Both the position numbers and the translations under genes were made by a program. Shown piece after piece: positions 56,010 through 64,000 of a stretch of DNA of 64,000 bases; positions within the stretch are counted from its first letter, which is position 1; each line of letters opens with the position of its first letter. The notes below the pieces were generated by a model. It saw only the letters and a list, made by a program, of their open reading frames with translations, had not been told where the DNA came from and made no database searches. This DNA is from Chloranthus sessilifolius (lineage: Eukaryota > Streptophyta > Magnoliopsida > Chloranthales > Chloranthaceae), in the NCBI GenBank assembly GCA_021018995.1, contig CM037591.1, positions 70,211,901-70,275,900 of the forward strand, given 5' to 3'.

Positions 56010-57733
56010 TGTTGAGAACTGAAAATACCATTTTCACCCCTTAATCTGGGCCTTGATAGACCCTTGAGAGAACTAAATAAGTATTTTAAGTGCCTATGTT
56101 GCGCTAACAATAAAGACACGCTTAACCGTAAGCGGCTCAAAAGTGCCAAAAGATGACAATCCATGTCAGTCAAAGGAAGGAAGTGAAGAAACAACCTCAT
56201 CAAGTGGAAAGGTCTAAATAGAAGAGGCAAAGACAGAAGAGAAGCAGGGAACATTTCGAATAGAGAAATGCACTACAAAGTTCTTTTCGCAAAGAACTTG
56301 CACTTTTCGTAAAGAACCTCGAACTTTGCGAAAAGAAGAAAACACTCCTCGAAAAGAAGATTGAACTTTCGACGAGCTTGAAGTCATTTAACTGCGAAAA
56401 GGCCCTGAACTCTGCGAAAAGGTATTCGAGATTCGCAGCTTTAACAAGGGCAATTCAGTAATCTATTGCACGCGCCCCAATGCATTGAAAAGCCCAGAGA
56501 CATTCTGAAAGATTCTGAGCACGAACCAAAGGCATATTCCACCCCATGTGAACACCTAAAGATGAAATTACTTGGCGGGAACTTCTAGAAACTCTAACAA
56601 ACTTTCGAAATGCATAATGTAATTGATGCCTCTTTCTGATTGGTGAACGGATCAAGCGATTCGATTGGCGAAATCCTATTGGTTGATACAGATCTATCCA
56701 ATTCGATTGGTTGATACACATTTGAGTGGCTTAGGAAAACTATAAATAGGCAGACCATTGGCCCAATTTGGGTATCCAGATTTTAGAGTTTTCATCTCTG
56801 TTTCCCTCATTCCGGTCGGATAGCTTATCCGAACCCCATAATCCCTTCTTGTAGTTTACCTTTGAGAGCCATTGTGAGTGATTTGTACTTCCAAGTTCGG
56901 ATTCAAGTCTGTAAGTCTGAGGGCTCTCTAAGAAGCCGTGCTCTGTAATTGAAATTTTGTATTTTACAAGGTTCTTTGTAATTTGTGTCTTCTCCATTGG
57001 AGTCATGTCGAGGGTTACGAATGTTCACCTTAGTGCATTAGACTTCTTTAGATTCACTCATCCGCATGCAACTTCCTTAATTCATCACCCTATGCGAATT
57101 AGCGTTGGTAACCTAATTCTAGCGGCATTTCTGATGATGTTCATGTTACGAACTAAAGAATAAGCCACAAGTATTGGATGATCTGTGACCATTTAAGTGG
57201 ACAGATCATAGCCATAAGTCTAAACCTATTCCTTAATTCGGATTTATTTCTCTTACATCTGTGCTGGTAGCCAGATGAAGATTGAATCTGCTCTGTTGAA
57301 CTATAGATTCTCCATTAAAATTCAGAGGCTAAAGTACATGAAGCTATTATTTCTGCATTTGTCTTATTTTAAACATCTCCCCAACTCGGATCTGGATCAT
57401 GTAGTTAGTTCTTTTCTTTATTTGCTTATAGTTAAATGTGACACAATCCAACACTCTCTTTTATCTATTCTTTTTTTTAGATAATTATAGAGCCAGATCT
57501 GGTAGCACAGATCTGGAGGTTTATCTCTCAGTTTAGACAAAATTCTCTGTGGACGATCTTGAAATACTTACTTTTAAAACTTGCTACAATTGGCCCTGAT
57601 CTTGCAGGCCAGTGTTAGCCCCAATGTGCTGATATCCCTTTCATAAGTTAACATCCATATAACCTAGCATTCTTTAATTCTTTAATTTTTGATTCATAAT
57701 GCACACAATTATGGCACACTTGGAGCGACAACA
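56010..57733 (+). repeat. 3' LTR of Athila element 2
   Basis: 1724 bp, TGTTGAGAACTG to GCGACAACA. TATA box at 56741-56750. Perfect 32-bp hairpin at 57178-57209. Differences from the 5' LTR are mostly short deletions and substitutions. Confidence 0.95.
57178..57209 (+). other. conserved LTR hairpin, perfect copy
   Basis: Arms ATGATCTGT and ACAGATCAT around a 14-nt loop GACCATTTAAGTGG. On the sense strand it is base-for-base the same as the two hairpins in LTR C (24971-25002 and 25049-25080, minus), although the surrounding LTRs are strongly diverged. It is about 435 bp after the TATA box, so it is transcribed. Confidence 0.75.
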
Positions 57734-57738
57734 ATCAG

Positions 57739-59000
57739 CCACAGGTGCCCCTACATGAAGCAGGGTTCGAAGTCTTCAAGCGAACCCATTGACCCCGAAG
57801 TTATTTTAGCCCAACTACCCGAGCAGAGCGAATTGAGGTCACAATGCTTTTTGGGAGTGTGTGCCAATTTTGATAAAGTGCCCCAGATCAACATGACCTA
57901 GAGTATCCAACTTCAGATAAAAATGAATAGATTCAGCCAAAATTGGGTGCCTATTGAAGGAGGCACCCAATCTTGGTCTCCGTTAATCATAATCTTATTA
58001 TCAAACAATTATGCAAAAACAGACACTCATCAGGGATAGATAAAAACAAAAGGGAATGAAAGTCCTGACCCAGAACCTGTCCGAGTATAATTTATGAGAA
58101 CAAACTACCATCCAACGGATACCCAGATGCAAGGCGTACACTTTACAGGGATACCGTACAAATGCAGGTTTTAAGCCTGTACCGTAAAATGAGCCCTTTG
58201 GAATGCATATTTGAATATAGTCGTTCGATAGGTAATTTCCCTTTTATCAAGTTGGTTTTAACCAATAATTGACCTTTTTCATAACAGAGTTACCCGGACC
58301 TCAAACTCGGTAGGGCACATGCCCAAACAACGCAGACCAAGAGTCCACACCTCCGAAAAAGTTCATGACGAATCTAAAGTTAGACACTCACGTTCTTATG
58401 AATCCAAACACGAAGCGATCAACGCAAAGAATTTAGTGATGGAATCAATTTGATCAAAACACTGACTGTTTGACCGAGATTGACACTATCGCCCCTACTT
58501 TGAAGTAGGATCCAGAGATCTAAGGCAAACCTTAGACTTAGGACATTAATGTAGCACAGCAGCGTTGCCGATAAAATATTGACATATTACCATATTGAAA
58601 CACCATGTGCGTAGGTGTGCGTAATGAAAACACAGATTTCCTTTTTCTCTTTCAAATAATTACTTTTTCTATTTTTTAAAATAGACCGATGTCTGTGGAG
58701 AGATGCTTCATTTGATCTGTCCATCGCCTAGAGGTTGCCGACTTCGAGGCTTTGGACCATTTTGATGTTCTTACACATTCCCAAGAAAACATCTGTTCCT
58801 TTTTTTGTTTATCGTGGTAACAATATGCATCCTAATTGATAAAAGAAACAAATTTTTACCTTTTTCTCTTTTTTTTTCAATATTTGTATATATATTTTTT
58901 GGATTTGGTTTTAGATTTTTTTTTCTTTTTCTTTGTTTTGAGATTGAAGTACAATGCCATAAATATGTACATGGGCATAAAAAAGGAGTATATATAATTT
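57739..59000 (-). other. Tat element 2, 3' noncoding region continued
   Basis: Colinear with 2190-3400 of Tat element 1 (for example GAGTGTGTGCCA...AAAGTGCCC and the CTGTGGAGAGATGCTTCATTTGATCTG block at 58690 and 3060). No gene. It ends abruptly where integrase tail sequence begins at about 59000. Confidence 0.75.
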
Positions 59001-60060
59001 TTGAAATTTTTTAGACATGGATCGACATGGAGGGATGAGAAGATCTTCTTGAATACCGTGTCTCCTACCTCTAGATCTCGGCTGCGAACATGTTTGTTGT
59101 GTGTGAGATTTGCCTTTGAGAGACTTGGGTGTGACACAAGGCCAGTAGCCTTTTCTCGTCCAACAGGTTCAGCTGCTAAAAGCGGGATCTCTCTCTTTCA
59201 GCTTCGAGTAGGCCTGACTCAAGGAGTATACAGAGCGAGGGCACCTCCACCTCTACCAGTAAGATGGCCTCAGTTCCATACACAAGGGAGAATGGTGTTA
59301 CTCCTGTAGTAGTACGGATCAACATTTTATAAGCCCATAATGCAAATGGTAACATCTAGCTCCAATCTCGATAGGTGATGACCATTTTCTCGAGGATGCG
59401 GATGACAGTTTTGTTAGTAGCTTCTATGGCCCCATTGGATTGTGGCCGATAAGGCGATGAGCGGTGGTGCTTGATTTTATACTGGTCACAGAAGGCCTTG
59501 ATGTGCTTATTCGTGAAGTTTGTGCCGCTATCAGTGATGATTTCCTTGGGTACGCCAAATCGGCAAATAATATTACTTTTAATGAACTTCTCAACATGAT
59601 CAGCTGTGATGTTTGTATATGACGCTGCCTCCACCCATTTGGTGAAGTACTTGATAGCAACGAGGATAAACTAATGCCCTTTTGATGCTTCCGGATTGAC
59701 TTTCTCGATGACATTGAGGCCCCATGTGGCGAATGTCTAAGGAGTGGTCATGCAATGTAGATCGATGGTAGGAGCATGTACCAGACTGGAGTGTTCTTGA
59801 CACTTGTAGTATTTATAAACATGTCTACAGCAATCAGATTCCATAGTGGTCCAAAAGTATCCTTGTCGTAGGCTTTTCTTAGCGAGCATATGGCCATTGA
59901 CGTGGGCACCGCATACTCCCTTGTGGATCTTCTTCATGATGTTGACTGCTTCATTCTCTGTAAGGCACCTAAGCAAAATGTTTTTAAAAGATCGTTTGTA
60001 AAGGCAGTCATCACAGATGATGTTGCCTGCCGCTAGACATTGAATGGTCTGTCGGTCCGT
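59001..60060 (-). pseudogene. integrase of Tat element 2
   Basis: Minus-strand reading: zinc-binding region KKIHKGVCGAHVNGHMLAKK ... YKCQEHSSLVH (59790-59960). Core: TFATWGLNVIEKV, where the first catalytic Asp of the usual WGIDVI is Asn; EIITDSGTNF (second Asp) and NGAIEATNK (Glu), 59400-59560. Then [13 protein letters not shown] remnants and the tail RDLEVGDTVFKKIFSSLHVD ending near 59005. Stops follow CMTTP and near GH.FILV. Tat/Ogre integrase, inactive. Confidence 0.88.
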
Positions 60061-60462
60061 CTTGGACGTATCCTTATGGAAAGTAAGAGTCTTGAGGAAG
60101 TTCTTGATATCTGAGAACCATGGTGGCTCATCATCAGGCTTTAGGGGTTCCTCAATCTGCAGGCAGAAGACCGGCTCCTTCCTCTGTTCGACGATGATTG
60201 GCTTCATCGCTACACCATAGTGGATCTCTATCATTGATGCCAAAGTTGCTAATGCGTCAGCGAAGCGATTCCTTATTCGTGGGATATAGGAGAACGTGAC
60301 ATCCTCAAAGCATGCTATCATATCCTCGAGGTGCTCGTGGTAAGGGATTAGTTTCTCATCCTTTGTCTTCAAATCTCCAATTTTCTAGCATATGATTAGC
60401 TGCGAATCGCCAAATACCCTAAGGTGAGTGACATTCATGTCCAGTGCTGCCTGTAGTCCTAC
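60061..60462 (-). pseudogene. RNase H C-terminal part of Tat element 2
   Basis: Readable: LQAALDMNVTHLRVFGDSQL (60390-60460), a stop, then KTKDEKLIPYHEHLEDMI, FEDVTFSYIPRIRNRFADAL and ATLASMIEIHYGVAMKPI. The GDSQL Asp and the RNRFADALA motif are typical of Tat RNase H. The N-terminal half is absent because the element is cut at 60463. Confidence 0.85.
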
Positions 60463-61763
60463 TGTGACAACCCGACGTTTTCCTTAATAGTATATTGGAA
60501 CCGTCGCATCGTCGGATCACCTAATATGATCCTTTCATATAAGGGGCTATTATTTGTACAAAGTGTTGCAAATGCGGAAGCAATGTACCAACTCTGACAA
60601 GCAATCATATGGCAAAATAAACTGACTTTTACTGATTTGATCGGTAACTAAACAGAAACTAACAAACACTATATACAGGGATAATTTGATCTGATGTATA
60701 GCTTTCCACAGATGGAGGTCACCCATCATCTAAACAATGGAAAGAAAACGTATACATCCCATAACAAAATATCTCAAATTATATCATACGTAGTTAATAC
60801 AAATTATTCCAACACCTCTATCTCTATCTTTCTCTCTCTAAAGCCACAAACCTATTTAGGGAAGAAATCTTTCGCAAAGACTTCCTCATCGTCTTCTTTG
60901 TCCTCCCCTTCTTCTTTGTCTAGCTAGTAGGTAGGGTCAGCTGCGTGCTCGGGATCTAAATCTACAGCTAAGACATTTAAGTCATAGAATGAGCTATCAT
61001 CAAAGCTCAGTAGGAAATTTTACATTGCTAACATATATTGACGATTTACCACATTCTCATCTAGAGGCATAAAATATAATAAAGAATATGACTTTCTTAT
61101 TATGCGAATAATATAACATGCTTACACACTGCATTAACTCATGATGCAACAGGTATGCAAAATCAAGCTGAAACAAGATACACGTGCAGGCAGAAATAGA
61201 AGAATCATGATCCCGAGTTAGCGGGATCACTTGTCAAGCTCTCGAGTTAGCGGGATCACTTGAACCAAGGAAATCAAGCTCCCGAGTTAGCGGGATCACT
61301 TGGACCAAGAAAACTAAGCTCCCGAGTTAGCAGGATCACTTGACTCAAGATGAAGTAACAACATATGAAAGTTACCATAGAGAGCAGGATCTGAAAGAGG
61401 CAATATGACTGATGCATTGATATCAAAGAAACTTGTATGTTTAAACTGAAATGCATTTGGCATAGAGTACACTGAATCTATTTCATCTCCTAAACTGCCT
61501 CTGCATGTAAAACTATCATAAATTTTCAATGTATATACAACTGATCTTACTTTCATGTGATTTTGAAATTTCCACACCATATATATAACCGATAAGATTA
61601 TCATTTATATAATTTATACTCATCATCAAATTGCTCTGGGTTCACGTATATAACAAACAAGATTACACACATTTGATCAATAAACGAGAATAGGTATTAT
61701 TATAATTTTCTACTAATCATGAGCACTAATTTGCAATCTTTGATGAGAATAAGAAAATTCATG
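60463..61763 (-). repeat. Tekay-type LTR, truncated
   Basis: The left end TGTGACAACCCGACG reads on the minus strand as the Tekay LTR terminus CGTCGGGTTGTCACA. 60930-61020 on the minus strand (GAGCTTTGATGATAGCTCATTCTATGACTTAAATGTC, given here in parts) parallels the LTR of the 28568 element at 30705-30730 and 40930-40965. It abuts Tat RNase H without primer site, so it is a 3' or solo LTR. It is cut at 61764 by Tat element 3. The base block before it, CCTAC, would be the duplication. Confidence 0.65.
61212..61342. repeat. four-unit dyad minisatellite in the truncated LTR
   Basis: Units at 61212, 61241, 61281 and 61321, each CYCGAGTTAGCRGGATCACTTG; starts are 29, 40 and 40 bp apart. The core CCCGAGTTAGCGGG is an inverted repeat with a 6-bp centre. 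Confidence 0.85.
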
Positions 61764-63373
61764 TGCGAGCATGGACCCTCCCGAACCCGTCGCGGCGATG
61801 CACTTGCGATGGAATAAAATGTAGAGTTGCCACCCAGAGCTTTCGGTGACCCGAGAAACCTTTAAATCAATATTTTGAGCACTGAAGTGCTAAATATGAC
61901 TCTGATTTACCGGTCTTTGCTAAAGGCTCTAGGGTAGGGGCTTCGGTTTTAAATCGGGAAGGGTTTAGGCACCCAATCAACCCACACGTAGTGGTCTCTC
62001 TCTATGGCCAAAAATGGAAATAAATGGGCGGAGCTTCTCCTTGCCCGAAGGCAATACGGTCCTATCAACCTTTGGGCCAAACTGAAATTTCGGCGGCGTA
62101 ACGGCTTGAATCCTTGGACGGAGGAAACACCAAGAAGGTAGAGGAAGAGAGGGGTGAACCGGAGCTCACGGGCCCTTGTTGCACCGTGGAAGACCTTCGC
62201 TTTGGCGTGCTTCCGATGGCTTTAAGTGGCTTAAATGGTAGAGGAATAGGCTCTAATGCTAGGATTCGGTAGATAGGAAGTGTGGAATGAAGCTAGGGTC
62301 TAAGCTTTAACTAAAAGAGGTGATCTAATGGTTGAAAAGGGTTGGAAAGGATGATCTATGCATGCTGGAATTCTAGTTGAAGAAATAAGAAAAGAACTTT
62401 CTCTCACTAGGGCTCTCTCTCTCCTAACTCAAGCTTTCACCCTAATCTTTTCAACCTTGATTTTTTCAACACTTTTGGGAAGAGGGGGGGCTCTCTATTT
62501 ATAGAGAAGAGGTGGGTTAGAGGATCACTTAAGAGATAATCGGTTTAGCAATTAGGTAATCCTCCATCTAAGGTTTTCTAGGTTTTTAAGGTCCTAGAGG
62601 TTTGGGAAATTGGTTTCAATGGCGGATGATGGGGTGAGACCATGGATGACTTAAGGGTTGCCAATAAGCTCAAAGGGGGTGCAAACAACCTCAAGACACC
62701 CACCTTAACCAAGGGGATGGTCAAAGAGTCAAAACAGATGGAGGAAATTCAAACATTTAATGACAGATACTGTAGCTAAGCTAGGCGTATATATTACATA
62801 CGCCCAGCTTATGCACAGTAAAATTCAAGAAAACCAGGGGGAATCTGAGAAGATGGGTGCCCGAGTTGTGGCCACCTATGCTGGGCATATATATTATATA
62901 CGCTCAACCAAATTTGGCCCAAAAATACCAGGCGTATATAATACATATGCCTGACCAATCTGAGGCCAAATTGGCTGGGCGTATGTAATACATACGCCTG
63001 AGCAAAAGTTTCCATTTTATGTGAAACTTCAATCAGCCCTAACTTTTGAACCACAACTCCAAATTGGGTGATCTTTGGCTCGATGGAAAGCTGGAGAAGT
63101 CCTCTTTCCAACTGTATATGGCTTATCCTCAGCAGTAGTCTATATAAAAATTTGTATCTCTCCTCCCATCAAATGCCCAGAAGGGTTTAAGTTGAGTCTG
63201 GGAAGGGATCCTAGGGTTTAGGGGTGATCTCTAAAGGTTGGGGAAATGGCTGTAATGGGTTTTAGGTGACTCCTAATGGTCTGGATAGATTCCTATGGGT
63301 TCAAGGGTGCCATCGGGAGCACAGGGGTATATCTCTCTCGGAGTACAGACTGATCGGGCCTTGGGTGTCTACA
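61764..63373 (-). repeat. 3' LTR of Tat element 3
   Basis: 1610 bp, TGCGAGCATGG to GGGTGTCTACA. TATA box 62494-62505. Four well-preserved 21-bp palindromes. The polypurine tract 63374-63388 follows, and the element's internal region continues past the window edge. Its left boundary interrupts the Tekay-type LTR, so it is the youngest of the three insertions stacked here. Confidence 0.88.
62784..62998. repeat. four 21-bp palindromes in U3 of Tat element 3
   Basis: 62784-62804, 62883-62904, 62931-62951 and 62978-62998. Half-site GGCGTATRTA mirrored by its complement around a central base; the last copy is perfect. Starts are about 99, 48 and 47 bp apart. Upstream of the TATA box on the transcribed strand. 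Confidence 0.85.
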
Positions 63374-64000
63374 GATGCCCCTCTTTGGTATTCGATCACT
63401 AATGATCAGATGCCAAAGATAAGAGACATTCGAAGAGGTCCAAGGCACATTTGATGGGTCCGCCTGGTTCAACTCAATTCTCAAACTTTCATGGTGATGG
63501 TGAGTATACGTAAGCCCTCTCATTTCATGATATCATCCGTACCTCAAAGCTAGCAGTCCCCAAGCGCATTGCGACATTACTGGGCATAACTGCGATGATC
63601 ACAAAAAGTGTAAGCCCGCTAGCTGGGATGTCATCCACTTCCTAAGGGAAATTATAGATTTGTGATATTGAGTATTAATCTGAACCAGACAGCTCCATAA
63701 AATAGGGTGATCGATTTATGCTTCGGGATCAATCCGAGGTACTCAAAGCGAAGGCCTAACCAATGTGTTCAATCCTATGGGGTATTGACAGCTCCATTGG
63801 ATTGGCCACGGGTGCCCTTACTTGGGTAAGGTTCAGAGTCTTTGGGCAAACCCATCAACCTCAAGGTTGCTTTAGCATGAATTACCCGAGTGAAGCAAAT
63901 ATTGATGTCACAACACTTCATGGGAATGCATGCCTATTTTCAGAGTAATTTTTTTGTTTTTTTCTGTAACTTTCTTTTGTTTCAAGGCCTCTAAGCAAAG
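63374..64000 (-). other. Tat element 3, 3' noncoding region (runs off the window)
   Basis: Polypurine tract, then sequence colinear with 1744-2370 and 46388-46818. No coding sequence in the visible part; pol would lie beyond 64000. Confidence 0.75.

Larger units (their letters stand above)
46824..57733 (+). mobile_element. full-length Athila-type element 2, 10.9 kb
   Basis: LTRs 46824-48555 and 56010-57733, flanked by the 5-bp duplication ATCAG (46819-46823 and 57734-57738). A primer-binding site follows the 5' LTR, and the tract AGGTTTGGGGTG precedes the 3' LTR. Gag, protease, RT, RNase H and integrase remnants lie in order between 48818 and 53900, all with stops and frame changes. No accessory ORF is found after integrase, but an internal motif array and the Athila 3' noncoding region are present. 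Confidence 0.95.
44823..60462 (-). mobile_element. Tat element 2, split by Athila element 2 and truncated on the right
   Basis: Minus-strand element of the same family as Tat element 1. Parts: 3' LTR 44823-46387, 3' region 46388-46818 continuing at 57739-59000, integrase 59030-60060, RNase H C-terminal part 60061-60462. Removing 46824-57738 restores sequence colinear with 2150-2200 of Tat element 1. The rest of the element is cut off by the LTR at 60463. Confidence 0.88.

Noticed and set aside
61212..61342. CRISPR-like array
   Set aside because: Only four units with unequal spacing and similar spacers, in a plant LTR. No cas genes.

Overview
This window is intergenic heterochromatin from a large plant nuclear genome, almost certainly an angiosperm. 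It is built from nested LTR retrotransposons of the Ty3/gypsy superfamily. No intact host gene, rRNA, tRNA or CRISPR array was seen. Plant evidence is the Tat/Ogre, Athila and Tekay (Del, chromovirus) type proteins, a primer-binding site complementary to initiator tRNA-Met, TGTAGACACC-type Tat LTR ends, and a Mutator-type MITE with a 9-bp target duplication. I cannot name the species. Lineage names come from protein motifs and LTR ends read by eye.

Layout. 1-171: unassigned flank. 172-7509 (minus): Tat element 1, with 3' LTR, 3' noncoding region, and a pol that lost everything between mid-RT and the integrase tail. 7510-24487 (minus): an Athila-type tandem, LTR - internal - LTR - truncated internal. 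Its internal part has gag and a large accessory ORF but no pol. 24488 to about 26030 (minus): a diverged Athila-type LTR. 26030-26480 (minus): a Tat gag fragment. About 26990-28080 (minus): the LTR of a second Tat-like family (Tat-B), whose internal region continues at 28081-28567 and 41442-44822. Inserted in that region is a full-length Tekay-type element, 28568-41441 (plus, duplication AAATA), with decayed gag-pol-chromodomain and an extra ORF before its 3' LTR. A 411-bp Mutator-like MITE lies at 43483-43893. 44823-60462 (minus): Tat element 2, split by a full-length Athila element at 46824-57733 (plus, duplication ATCAG). Tat element 2 is cut at 60463 by a Tekay-type LTR (minus), which is itself cut at 61764 by Tat element 3 (LTR 61764-63373, running off the right edge).

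The coding regions are relics with stops and frameshifts. The noncoding architecture is more remarkable. Several lineages carry a private array of short, mostly dyad-symmetric motifs in the LTR. In four of them (Tat-B, Tekay, Athila 1, Athila 2) a second array of the same motif lies inside the element, after gag or pol. In two of these it directly precedes an accessory ORF. The two accessory ORFs come from different retrotransposon lineages yet appear to share a domain resembling the 'putative plant transposon protein' family. My working hypothesis is an element-encoded regulatory system, a protein plus its cognate repeated sites, comparable in logic to the VANC anti-silencing system of VANDAL DNA transposons. 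The sequence shows the arrays and the ORFs; the functional link is inference.
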